Shown: piece after piece, positions 15,128 through 24,300 of the stretch
How positions within the stretch are numbered: position 1 is the stretch's first letter
Layout: every line of letters starts with the position of its first letter
Virus record (IMG/VR): IMGVR_UViG_3300020165_000128
Span: 1-27,449 of that record
Strand: one strand, 5' to 3'
Origin: a virus
Length of the DNA: 27,449 nt
The notes under the pieces: generated by a model
Seen by the model: the letters and a program-made list of their open reading frames with translations, nothing else
What the model was told of the DNA's origin: nothing
Databases searched by the model: none
Made by a program: the position numbers and the translations under genes

Positions 15128-16492
15128 TTGAACTCGCAAGAGCATACTAATTTTAGCAAATACGGCAAATCTTTTCAAGAGGGTCTTGCCGCCCTCATTC
15201 TGCAAGATAGGGCTTTTTCAGACCAGATCCAAGAGGTGCTGGAGACGGATTATTTTGAACTAAAATATTTACAGGTATTCGTCGGCAAGATTTTTGATTA
15301 TAAAAAGGAATATAGTGTTCATCCAACTGCTAAGATTCTTTTGACGATTCTTCGTACTGGGTTAGAAGAAGAAACAGATGCGGTAAAGAAGCAGACCCGA
15401 GATTATTTTTCACGAATTTATAACACTGATGTAAGAGATGAAGACTTCATCAAAAATACGTCGCTTGACTTTTGTCGCAAGCAAACGCTAAAAGAGGCTA
15501 TGATTAAGTCCGTGGGTTTGCTGAAAAGTTCATCATATGATGAGGTTGCAAAAGTCATAACCGATGCTGTTAAACTCGGCAGTAATTCTGATTTTGGCTA
15601 TGATTATGTTGCAGATTTTGAAAAACGTTTCGAGATAAAAGCCCGTGATCCAGTCAGCACTGGGTGGGATGAGATTGATCAGCTTTGTCGAGGCGGTATT
15701 GGAAATGGTGAGCTTGGTGTTGTGATCGCGCCAACAGGTGCTGGTAAGTCCATGGTGCTTGTACATCTTGGAGCACAGGCACTCTTACAGGGAAAGACGG
15801 TTGTACATTACACGCTTGAGCTTCAAGACACCAGTATTGGTATTCGCTATGATAGCTGTATTACTGGCGTCTCCCTTTCCGAGATGCATTCTTTTAAAGA
15901 AATGATTTACGAAAAGGTACAGGAAGTACCTGGGCGCCTAATTATTAAAGAGTACCCAACAAAATCTGCCAGCACCCAGACAATTAAAAATCATCTGGAA
16001 AAACTTAAACAAAGAGATATAAAAGTTGACATGATTCTGGTAGACTATGGAGACTTGTTGAGACCTGTTACTGTTACGAGAGAAAAGAGGCACGACTTGG
16101 AATCTATTTATGAAGAATTGCGAGCAACAGCACAAGAAAATAAATGCCCAGTCTGGACTGCATCTCAAACTAATCGTTCAGGTCTAAACGCAGAAGTTGT
16201 AACCCTGGAGGCAATCTCCGAGGCATACAGCAAATGTTTTGTTGCTGACTTTATTTGTTCAGTATCCAGAACAATTGACGATAAGAACAATAATACAGGG
16301 CGGCTATTCGTTGCCAAGAACAGATTCGGTCCAGACGGGCTTGTTTATCCAGCCAAAATGGATCTCAGCAGAGTTAAGATTGATGTGCTACCTTCGACGG
16401 GCGAAACAATCGGTGAAATTCAAGTTAATGCCGCGAAACAGCAGTCAGAGAAATTAAAAGAAAGATATAAACAATTCAAGGATGGGAAATAA
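15128..16492 (+). CDS. DnaB-like replicative helicase (T4 gp41 type)
   Basis: This is a hexameric, ATP-driven helicase that unwinds DNA at the replication fork. The RecA-like motor domain occupies residues about 175-430: PVSTGWDEIDQLCRGG, then Walker A APTGAGKS (201-208), the H1a-type VVHYTLEL with its Glu, and Walker B MILVDYGDL (302-310). Further on come a WTASQTNRSG segment with the sensor Gln and a KNRFGPDG segment with a likely arginine finger. The N-terminal 160 residues are helical and less conserved, as in the partner-binding domain of DnaB/gp41. At 454 residues its length is normal for the family. The TTG start has AGGTG 6-8 nt upstream and follows a consensus promoter. It overlaps the RNR gene by 11 nt. 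No primase is seen in the window. Confidence 0.88.
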   Translation: MNSQEHTNFSKYGKSFQEGLAALILQDRAFSDQIQEVLETDYFELKYLQVFVGKIFDYKKEYSVHPTAKILLTILRTGLEEETDAVKKQTRDYFSRIYNTDVRDEDFIKNTSLDFCRKQTLKEAMIKSVGLLKSSSYDEVAKVITDAVKLGSNSDFGYDYVADFEKRFEIKARDPVSTGWDEIDQLCRGGIGNGELGVVIAPTGAGKSMVLVHLGAQALLQGKTVVHYTLELQDTSIGIRYDSCITGVSLSEMHSFKEMIYEKVQEVPGRLIIKEYPTKSASTQTIKNHLEKLKQRDIKVDMILVDYGDLLRPVTVTREKRHDLESIYEELRATAQENKCPVWTASQTNRSGLNAEVVTLEAISEAYSKCFVADFICSVSRTIDDKNNNTGRLFVAKNRFGPDGLVYPAKMDLSRVKIDVLPSTGETIGEIQVNAAKQQSEKLKERYKQFKDGK

Positions 16493-18893
16493 ATTGGGAA
16501 AATTAAAAGACTACTTCGGTGGTGATGAGTTAGCGTCAAATGTATGGCTAACAAAATATGCTTTGAAAGATCAGAGTGGAAAGGTTTTAGAGGAAACACC
16601 AGATGATATGCACCACCGCATCGCATCCGAGTTTGCCCGTATTGAGGCAAAGTTTGGCGGCAAAAGTGCTCTGTCTGAGGAGCAAATATTTGATTTAATT
16701 AAGAATTTTGAATATATTGTACCTCAAGGCTCACCTATGATGGGTATTGGAAACAACCATGTCAATGTCTCACTTTCCAATTGTGTGGTCGTTGCCTCCC
16801 CAGACGATAATATTTCTTCAATTCTTGATTCCGGTAAATCTCTTGCCAACCTATTTAAAAGACGCTGTGGCGTAGGGCTTGATCTTAGTGAGCTTCGTCC
16901 CGAAGGCACACCCGTTAATAATTCCGCAGGCACCACCACAGGTGCTTGGTCGTTTGCTGACTTATATTCATATGTTTGCCGTATGATTGGTCAGAACGGA
17001 CGCCGTGGCGCACTTATGATTTCGATGGATATTCGCCATCCTGATATTGAGAAGTTCGTGACCATGAAACACGATCTAACCAAAGTCACGGGTGCAAATG
17101 TGTCTGTTAAAATTAGCGATGACTTCATGGAGGCAGTACAGAACAATGGAACATTTACTCTTCGGTTTCCTGTTAACTCAGAAAACCCGAAATACACAAG
17201 ACAAGTGGAAGCCGCCGCTCTCTGGCAGCAAATCGTAGAATCAGCTACCAAGACAGCAGAGCCAGGACTTTTGATGTGGGGTAATATTGAAAAATATCTC
17301 CCTGCCGAAGCATATGCCGATGACGGCTTCAAGACGATTTGTACCAATCCTTGCGGAGAAATCCCGCTCTCGGCTTACGATTCGTGTCGATTGATTTCTG
17401 TGAATCTAAAAAGCTTCGTAGATCGAAAGTTCCAAAAAAATACGGAGTTCAATTTTTCCAGATTTTCGGAAACTGTTGCAAAGGCTATGAGACTATCTGA
17501 TGACTTAGTGGAACTTGAAATAGAAAAGCTTGATAATATTATTAAAGCCTGTGACACCTCCGATGAAGTCGAGCTTTGGGAGGAACTGAAGACTGCCTGT
17601 GTTAATGGAAGACGAACTGGTTTAGGCACACATGGCTTGGCAGATGCTTTGGCATGTCTTAACTTAGCTTATGACTCTAAAGAAGCGATGTCAGTGATTG
17701 ATAAAATCTATGAAACTTTTAAAATCGCCGCTTATACAGAGAGCGTCCGCTTATCCGAGGAGCGAGGTGCTTTTCCAGTATTTAATTGGGAAAAGGAGAA
17801 GAGCAATGCCTTTATCCAATCTCTCCCACCGGAACTGCAAGCACTCATTGCTCAGCATGGAAGACGGAATATCTCAATCTTGACCAATGCGCCAACCGGC
17901 TCTGTTTCTATTCTCTCTCAGACTTCATCTGGTATTGAGCCTGTTTTCCGAAACACTTATACTCGGCGCCGTAAGCTGTCTCACAACGAAACAGATATAC
18001 AAGCCGATTTCATTGATGATTTGGGTGATAAATGGACTGAATATGAAGTTTTTCACCATAATGTTCGGGATTATCTTGACGCTAATAACACCGACGAGAT
18101 TCCTGATTTTTTCACGGAATCCGACGCTATTGACTGGGAAAACCGAGTAAAAATTCAGGCAGCAATTCAGAAGCATATTGACCACTCAATTAGCTCAACA
18201 ATTAATCTTCCCAAGGGCACCAATCCAGAGGTTGTTTCTCGCCTTTACCAACTTGGCTGGAAACTTGGATTAAAGGGCATCACTGTTTATGTTGATGGTT
18301 CGCGTACCGGCGTCCTTGTCACAAACACCGAGGAAGAAAAAGAATCTTTCCCACAACACCAGGCTGTAAAACGCCCCTCTGAATTACCCTGTAGCATCCA
18401 CCACACAACTATTCAGGGAGAGAAGTGGATTATTTTAGTAGGCATGCTTGACGGCAAACCTTACGAAGTTATGGGGGGTCTATCAAACTTAATTGAGATC
18501 CCTACAAAGCATACTGAAGGGATTCTTGTAAAGCACCCTCGAAAAACAAAGAATTCTGTTTATGACTTGCGAGTTGGCAAGAATGGTGATACAATTGTTG
18601 TAAAGGATCTTGTCAAAGTCTTTGATAATCCAAACTACGCAGCCTTTACTCGCCTTATCTCACTTTCGCTACGACATGGAGCAGACATTCAATATGTTGT
18701 TGAACAAATGCAAAAAGACCGAGACAGCGACATGTTCTCGTTCGCCAAGTGTGTCGCGAGGGTTCTTAAAAACTACATCACCGATGGATCGGCAGCAAGC
18801 GACAAGATCTGCCCCGAGTGCGGCGCCGATGGGCTTATTTATGTTGAGGGTTGCTTAACTTGCCGCAATTGCGGCTATTCAAAATGTGGATGA
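16482..18893 (+). CDS. nrdJ: Class II (adenosylcobalamin-dependent) ribonucleotide reductase
   Basis: This enzyme reduces ribonucleotides to deoxyribonucleotides for phage DNA synthesis. The catalytic triad N289-C291-E293 lies in NPCGEIPL; the redox cysteines are C101 (SLSNCVV) and C302 (YDSCRL). Other family blocks are GRRTGLGTHGLADAL, NAPTGSVSILSQTSSGIEP and DHSISSTINLP. The C-terminus carries a zinc-ribbon-like CPECG and CRNCGYSKCG, the thioredoxin-interacting tail typical of NrdJ. There is no radical-generating small subunit gene nearby, which agrees with class II; cofactor must come from the host. At 803 residues it is full length. It overlaps the helicase gene by 11 nt, and AAGGATG provides little spacing for a ribosome-binding site, so coupling is likely. 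The neighbouring dUTPase serves the same pathway. Confidence 0.9.
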   Translation: MGNKLGKLKDYFGGDELASNVWLTKYALKDQSGKVLEETPDDMHHRIASEFARIEAKFGGKSALSEEQIFDLIKNFEYIVPQGSPMMGIGNNHVNVSLSNCVVVASPDDNISSILDSGKSLANLFKRRCGVGLDLSELRPEGTPVNNSAGTTTGAWSFADLYSYVCRMIGQNGRRGALMISMDIRHPDIEKFVTMKHDLTKVTGANVSVKISDDFMEAVQNNGTFTLRFPVNSENPKYTRQVEAAALWQQIVESATKTAEPGLLMWGNIEKYLPAEAYADDGFKTICTNPCGEIPLSAYDSCRLISVNLKSFVDRKFQKNTEFNFSRFSETVAKAMRLSDDLVELEIEKLDNIIKACDTSDEVELWEELKTACVNGRRTGLGTHGLADALACLNLAYDSKEAMSVIDKIYETFKIAAYTESVRLSEERGAFPVFNWEKEKSNAFIQSLPPELQALIAQHGRRNISILTNAPTGSVSILSQTSSGIEPVFRNTYTRRRKLSHNETDIQADFIDDLGDKWTEYEVFHHNVRDYLDANNTDEIPDFFTESDAIDWENRVKIQAAIQKHIDHSISSTINLPKGTNPEVVSRLYQLGWKLGLKGITVYVDGSRTGVLVTNTEEEKESFPQHQAVKRPSELPCSIHHTTIQGEKWIILVGMLDGKPYEVMGGLSNLIEIPTKHTEGILVKHPRKTKNSVYDLRVGKNGDTIVVKDLVKVFDNPNYAAFTRLISLSLRHGADIQYVVEQMQKDRDSDMFSFAKCVARVLKNYITDGSAASDKICPECGADGLIYVEGCLTCRNCGYSKCG

Positions 18894-18936
18894 TATGACA
18901 ATTCATCGTAATATGTACGACAAAAAAGGAAAAACT

Positions 18937-19221
18937 ATGCTACAGCCATTTAACAGGCACATTTTAATCACACCAGAATTTATTGAGAGGGAAAAGAAAA
19001 AAGAACAATCAGCAATTCTACTACCTGAAGACTATACAAAGGTAGAGGGCAAATACTGCACCGCCATTGTTCACAATACAGCCGAAGATTGCCGTTTCGA
19101 AAATCTATCAGTCGGAAGTCGCATCCTCGTTGATCGTGCCATGATTGAAGAAGTGGAGCACAATGGAGAAAAGCACCACCTCATCTTAGACAACTATGTA
19201 ATTGCACAAGTCACGGAGTAA
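18937..19221 (+). CDS. GroES/gp31-like co-chaperonin candidate
   Basis: This 94-residue protein is the size of GroES (97) and shows its layout: an N-terminal strand (LQPFNRHILITPE), a polar loop followed by SAILLPED (like GroES GGIVL), an internal strand after EGKYCTAIV, the LSVGSRILVDRAMIEEVE segment (like VGDIVIFND) and a final hydrophobic strand NYVIAQV (like DILAIVEA). T4 gp31 is a similar GroES substitute needed to fold the capsid protein with host GroEL. The match is by pattern, not by a unique motif, so other small beta-barrels are possible. The open frame begins at 18886, but AGGA 6 nt upstream favours the ATG at 18937. It follows RNR and precedes a 47-codon gene. Confidence 0.55.
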   Translation: MLQPFNRHILITPEFIEREKKKEQSAILLPEDYTKVEGKYCTAIVHNTAEDCRFENLSVGSRILVDRAMIEEVEHNGEKHHLILDNYVIAQVTE

Positions 19222-19225
19222 ACAA

Positions 19226-19369
19226 TTGACGCACCACTATTACGACTTTTTCATGACTTATGACCGACCCCTCAAAAAAGAAAAAGAACAGATTTCGGGA
19301 TCAGTAGAGCAGAAAACCGAGAAGAAAGAAGAGAACAAAGAAACTAAATGTTCCGATACGGAAAAATAG
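19226..19369 (+). CDS. Very small Lys/Glu-rich protein (47 aa)
   Basis: A TTG codon at 19226 preceded by CGGAG with 7-nt spacing opens a 47-codon frame ending at TAG 19367-19369. The product starts MTHHYYDFFMTYDRP and continues as a highly charged Lys/Glu segment. There are no recognisable motifs. It fills the 126-nt gap after the co-chaperonin gene and overlaps the following gene by 22 nt. The strong ribosome-binding site is the main support; its small size and TTG start limit confidence. Confidence 0.5.
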   Translation: MTHHYYDFFMTYDRPLKKEKEQISGSVEQKTEKKEENKETKCSDTEK

Positions 19370-20256
19370 CACTTGGGTGCTCACTAAGTTCGGCACTTTA
19401 TTGTTTTTATAATCAAATACCAATGATTTATGTTGAAAGGCGTAAAATCCACCCATTTGAGTTTTTTAAACCCAATACCGATCTTAGTTTACTAAAAATA
19501 GAACCCCTGCGTTATGACTTGAAAATGTCTGACGAAGGGGTTGCCGTGTTTGGACCTTCAAAACAGCAGGTATACGAGAAAATCATGGTCTTGTTGTCCC
19601 TGTCTGGACTTGTGCCGTTTTCAAATTTAGCAAAATCGGCTCATATTGATAAAAAACACTTGAAAATTATTACAGAGCACAATAGAGTTTACAAAGTCGA
19701 ATATGATGAACTGATCGTGTTTGATGATACAAAAATATCGGGATTATCGAGTATTTTAAAAGATAATAAAAATCAAAAAACACAGATTTTAGACTGGTTT
19801 GAGATTAACCAGGGATCCGGCACCAAATTGGACTATATTCAGACTGAGGGCGATTTTATAAACCAGATATTTTTGTACGAGTCAAAGCGACCTGACGTAA
19901 ATCAACAATTCAAGGATTTGGTGGCAATATCTCGCCTAACATCAGACGAGGCAAAGTACGAATACCAAAACTCTGATACATATGCTCGCTTTAAGGTGTT
20001 GAAGTGCATGAAGGAGGCTGGAATTCGGGGTCCAAAAAACGGCAAAAATCCAAACTATCCAGAAAGGTCACAAGAGCCTTTCAAGTGGCTATCTCCAAAG
20101 ATAACTTTTGTAAAACGTGAAATTGTACCACCTCCGATGTCGAAATATCGAAACACCAAAAAGATTAACTTTTGCTATGACACCCCAGAGCAGATTATGT
20201 CAAACAGCGACATAAAAATCAATTCTTACCCAACCAAGCTTTTGAACGCACTTTAA
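19348..20256 (+). CDS. Unrecognised protein with a Rossmann-like N-terminus
   Basis: The first 35 residues (KIALGCSLSSALYCFYN then PMIYVERR) read like a beta-alpha-beta dinucleotide-binding unit: a hydrophobic strand, a Gly/Ser-rich turn, a helix and a second strand ending in Glu. The turn is GxSLSS, not the classical GxGxxG. Later, YKVEYDELIVFDD (about 115-127) looks like the 'binding-domain' strand of FAD/NAD oxidoreductases. The rest (about 130-302) is not recognised. A flavin- or NAD-linked enzyme is possible but unproven. Its TAA stop overlaps the ATG of the next gene, so the two are made together and probably act together. The ribosome-binding site is weak. Confidence 0.6.
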   Translation: MFRYGKIALGCSLSSALYCFYNQIPMIYVERRKIHPFEFFKPNTDLSLLKIEPLRYDLKMSDEGVAVFGPSKQQVYEKIMVLLSLSGLVPFSNLAKSAHIDKKHLKIITEHNRVYKVEYDELIVFDDTKISGLSSILKDNKNQKTQILDWFEINQGSGTKLDYIQTEGDFINQIFLYESKRPDVNQQFKDLVAISRLTSDEAKYEYQNSDTYARFKVLKCMKEAGIRGPKNGKNPNYPERSQEPFKWLSPKITFVKREIVPPPMSKYRNTKKINFCYDTPEQIMSNSDIKINSYPTKLLNAL

Positions 20257-21209
20257 TGGAACCAAAACCAACCGTCAAATTAACATCTTTTCATTTGGCA
20301 GGAATTATTCCTGTCGCTGGGCACAAGCACGATTTTGGCTTCCAGTGGGACAATGTTTTGATGCCCATCGCAGAAAATTATACTGCCTTGGAGAGAAGTG
20401 TGATGGAATGTGCTTATGCGGGTTGTGAGACGATTTGGATTGTTTGCAATGAAGATGTTCAGCCGCTCATTCGCCACAGATTAGGTGAAATGGTGCAAGA
20501 CCCTATTTGGTATGGCAGAACTCTGTCTTTAAACCCGGAAGAAGAAAGAAAACAAATACCAATTTATTATGTCCCAGTTCATCCAAAAGATCGTGATCGG
20601 GTTGACTGCTATGCTTGGAGTATACTCCATGGGGCAAACACCGCATACTGGATCAGCAAACAAATGAGCGTATGGGTCACGCCAGATAAATACTATGTTT
20701 CTTTTCCGCTTAGTATTTACCCAGAAAACGCACCGAGAGTGCATAGAAAATTAATTTCTAGTGACAACAACTTCTTTTTCTGTTATAATGGTAAAACATT
20801 GAAAGACGGCGAATACATGGGGTTCACATTTGGACCCGAAGATTTTATTAAAAGCAGGCAAGTGATTAGGAAAGAGGGAACGAGAGAATGGAAGGACAGC
20901 AACAACGAAATACCTACAGAAAGACTACCATTTGAAAAAAGATGGTCTGCACGTCATTTTTCTCTTGACAAAGTATTTAAACCTGTTATAATATTAGAGT
21001 CAAATACAAAAGAGTTGGAGTGGTATCACGACTTATCAAGTTGGGATGGCTATACCGGCTATTTTGCATCTGAAGAATCAAAGACAATACAACGTCCTTA
21101 TAAAGGCTTATTAAAATACCATGAATGGAATGGTTTAGGAGTAGAAAATGCCAACAAAGACAACATCGGTGACACCGAACACAACAACGGATCTACAGAA
21201 TCAGATTGA
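20256..21209 (+). CDS. GT-A-like nucleotidyltransferase/glycosyltransferase candidate
   Basis: The N-terminal half resembles sugar-phosphate nucleotidyltransferases: LAGIIPVAGHKHDFGFQWD (a nucleotide-loop position), PIAENYTALERSVMECAYAGCETIWIV (like the P-[ML]-L-x-R-x-I-x-x-x-x-x-AG-x-x-x-I segment), then IPIYYVPV and a middle segment with SILHGANTAYW. The usual Lys/Arg-rich GxGTR signature is not seen, so a modified or different GT-A activity is likely. A role in nucleotide-sugar production or DNA or receptor modification is inference only. Start and stop overlap with neighbours: ATG overlaps the preceding TAA, and the last 62 nt overlap the small gene at 21148 in another frame. Two promoter-like sequences are embedded in its 3' half. 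Confidence 0.55.
   Translation: MEPKPTVKLTSFHLAGIIPVAGHKHDFGFQWDNVLMPIAENYTALERSVMECAYAGCETIWIVCNEDVQPLIRHRLGEMVQDPIWYGRTLSLNPEEERKQIPIYYVPVHPKDRDRVDCYAWSILHGANTAYWISKQMSVWVTPDKYYVSFPLSIYPENAPRVHRKLISSDNNFFFCYNGKTLKDGEYMGFTFGPEDFIKSRQVIRKEGTREWKDSNNEIPTERLPFEKRWSARHFSLDKVFKPVIILESNTKELEWYHDLSSWDGYTGYFASEESKTIQRPYKGLLKYHEWNGLGVENANKDNIGDTEHNNGSTESD
20761..20789 (+). promoter_or_regulatory. Possible sigma70 promoter inside the GT-A-like gene
   Basis: GTGACA (20761-20766, five of six consensus bases), a 17-bp spacer and a perfect TATAAT (20784-20789). It would add transcription toward the DnaE gene. Confidence 0.45.
20965..20992 (+). promoter_or_regulatory. Consensus sigma70 promoter inside the GT-A-like gene, upstream of dnaE
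   Basis: Perfect TTGACA (20965-20970) and TATAAT (20987-20992) boxes with a 16-bp spacer. It is the same architecture as the helicase promoter at 15070, and it lies about 155 nt before the 74-residue gene and 400 nt before dnaE. Confidence 0.7.
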
Positions 21210-21372
21210 TTCGTTAAAACAGGAACTTGATACAGAGCGTGCAAAGACACGACATTTTGGGAGTGTCCTTGGTCAAATGCGATATCGTATCACAGAAGTG
21301 CTGGATTTAGATCCACAGACACGAACTAAGATTTTGACCGAGATTGATAGCGTATTCACACGCGCACTGTAA
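21148..21372 (+). CDS. Small coiled-coil protein (74 aa)
   Basis: The N-terminus is Thr/Pro-rich (MPTKTTSVTPNTTTD) and is followed by a heptad-patterned helix (LQNQIDSLKQELDTERAK, about 16-33) and a second helical segment. There are no catalytic motifs. An AGGAG site 6 nt before the ATG supports translation even though the first 62 nt overlap the preceding gene in another frame. It ends 18 nt before dnaE, so it may be co-regulated with it or be a small partner of the replication machinery; that is inference. Confidence 0.65.
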   Translation: MPTKTTSVTPNTTTDLQNQIDSLKQELDTERAKTRHFGSVLGQMRYRITEVLDLDPQTRTKILTEIDSVFTRAL

Positions 21373-21390
21373 GAATTAGAGGAGGGTAAG

Positions 21391-24300
21391 ATGAACGACC
21401 GAGTAAAAAGTGAAATTCCATTTGTAGGGCTGCACGCACATAGCGTGGCAGGTTCGTTATTTGACGCACTTGGGTATCCCCCAGACCACATGGACTTTTG
21501 TTATGAAAATGGTGGTGATGCATTAGCATTGACCGATCACGGAAACGCCAATGGTCTTTCTCATCAAGTGCTCCATGCCAAAAAGATGAAAGAAGAGGGC
21601 AAGAACTTTAAGCCCATCTTCGGAACGGAAGCATATTTTATTCCGTCTATCTCTGATTGGCGCAAAGAGTATGAGAAAGCCCTTGAGGACAAGAAGCGTG
21701 CCAAAACTCTAGGTTCGGAGTTGAGCGGCGCCACTGTAGAAGACGAGAATTCCAGTAAGAAAGTCCAAGATGTGTTGCGCCGTCGTCGTCATCTTATCCT
21801 CCTCGCACAAAATCAAACAGGACTTCAGAATATCTTTAAGTTGATTTCTGAGAGCTACAAGAGCGAAAACTTCTATCGTTATCCTCGCATGGACTATGAT
21901 CTCCTTGCGAAGTATGGAGAGGGAGTTATCGCTGCTTCGGCTTGCCTCGGCGGCGTGTATTCTGGTAATTACTGGGAAAACCGCGAAGCTGGTGAAGAGG
22001 CAGTCCTTCAGGCTATGCGTGAAACAACTCGCAAGATGATGTCCATCTTTGGAGATCGTTGGTATGGCGAGTTGCAGTGGAATAATGTTCCAGAGCAGCA
22101 CATTATTAACAAGTTCATCATTCAGATGCACAAAGAATTTGGTATCGGTCTTGTTTCTACGGCTGATAGCCACTATCCAAGTAAAGATGCGTGGAAAGAC
22201 CGCGAACTTTATAAACGTCTTGGCTGGCTTGGTAAGGCTGCTCCATCTTACGAGAGCACCGAACTTCCGATTGGCGTTGACGAGATTGGGTATGAGCTTT
22301 ACCCGAAGAACGGCGACCAAATGTGGGAGTCTTATAAGAAGTATTCAGAAGAATGCGGCGTAGACTACGATGACGACATTGTTATGAAGTCCATCACCCA
22401 CACTCACGAAATCGCCCATCAACGAATCGACGACTTTTTACCCGATAACAAGGTTCGTCTTCCTGATTTTGTTGTTCCTGCTGGATATACTGCGACCCAA
22501 GCACTGGTTAATATGTCTCTCGAAGGCTTGCGCCAACAGGGGTTGCACAATAACAGGGAATATTCTGATCGCCTCCGTCGCGAGCTAAGTGTTATTGATG
22601 ATCGAGGTTTCTCAAAATATTTCTTAACAATGAAGGCAATTGCCGACCGAGCAAACGATTGCATGCTCACAGGTCCAGGTCGTGGTTCTGCCGCAGGCTC
22701 ACTTGTGGCTTATGCCCTTGGAATCACTCAGATTGACCCAATTAAGTATGGTCTTCTGTTCTCCCGCTTTCTTCGTTCTGATGCTACTGACTATCCAGAT
22801 ATTGACTACGATGTAGCAGCACCGATGGACCTAAAAGAGCGGTTGATTAAGGAGTGGGGCGACACTACAGTTGTTCCAATCTCTAACTGGAATACTCTTC
22901 AGTTGCGATCTCTTATTAAGGATATTTCCAAGTTTTACGGCATCCCGTTTAAGGAAGTGAACGAGGTCACAGGCAAGATGCTTTTGGAGGCAACACCAGC
23001 CGCTAAGAAGGCACACGGCATTAAAGCAGGTGTGTACACGCCCACGTTTGAGGAGACAAAAGAATACTCTCCAACCCTACAAGCGTTCTTGAACAAATAT
23101 ACCAATATTGCTAATCATATCGATATGTTATATGGTCAGGTGCGTTCTTGTTCCCGTCACGCAGGCGGTGTGGTGGTCGGAGAAAACCTTGATAATTGGA
23201 TGCCTTTGATCAACTCCAAAGGTGTCCGTCAGACGCCTTGGGCAGAGGGTCAAAATGTTCGCCACCTTGAGCCGATGGGTTTTATTAAGTTCGATATCCT
23301 TGGGCTTTCTACGCTTGCAATGCTTGATGGAGCAATCCGTCATGTTCTCAAGCGACATCACAACAATCCAGAGCCAACTTTTAACGATGTAAGGGATTAT
23401 TACAATAAGAATCTGCACCCAGACTCTATTAATTTGGAGAATCAGGAAGTTTACAGCAACATCTTTCACAAGGGCAAATGGGCTGGTATTTTCCAGTTTA
23501 CAGAGAAGGGCGCTCAGGGCTTCTGCCAGCGAGCAAAACCCACCAGCATTGTGGACATTTCTGCCATTACTTCCATCTTTCGCCCTGGTCCACTCTCTGC
23601 AAAGGTTGATGACCAATATGTGGAGGCAAAACAGCACCCACAATATATCAAGTACGACCATCCTCTCATTCAAGAGGTAACTGAGGAAACATACGGCTTT
23701 CTTATCTTTCAGGAGCAGATCGCTATCCTCGCCCATAAACTCGGCAAGGATCTGTCTTTGGACGAGGGTAACAAGCTCCGCAAGCTCCTTACTAAGAAGG
23801 GAACAGGCAAAGGGCACGAAGCCAAAATGAAGATTCACTCCAAGTTTATTACTGGATGTGTTGAAAAGGGCATTGGTCAAAATATCGCCCAAGGCATTTG
23901 GGATAAGTTTGAATATTTCTCAGGCTACGGCTTTAATAAGTCACACGCTGTTTCTTATTCTATGCTGTCTTATCAGTGCGCTTGGCTGGCTCATCACTAT
24001 CCCGCAGAGTGGATGGCAGCATTCTTGGACAAAGAGCCCGAGAGTAGAAAAGAGAAAGCAATTAATATTGCCAAAGGCTTTGGTTTCAATATTAAAAAGT
24101 TGGATGTGAATACTTCTGGTCGTGTTTGGGAAATCTCCGAAGATGGCAAGACACTCATTCAGCCTCTAACCTCTATCAAGGGACTTGGTGAGGCGGCTAT
24201 TCAGCAAATCTTAGGCAACCGCCCATTTAATAAAGTTGAGGACTTCATCTTCAATGAAAACATGGTTTACTCTAAGCTTAACAAGAAGGCACTTGATGTT

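Noticed and set aside
23128-23892. Long antisense reading frame (254 codons) opposite dnaE
   Set aside because: It lies entirely within a strongly conserved family C polymerase frame, has no ribosome-binding site or recognisable motif, and is explained by codon bias.
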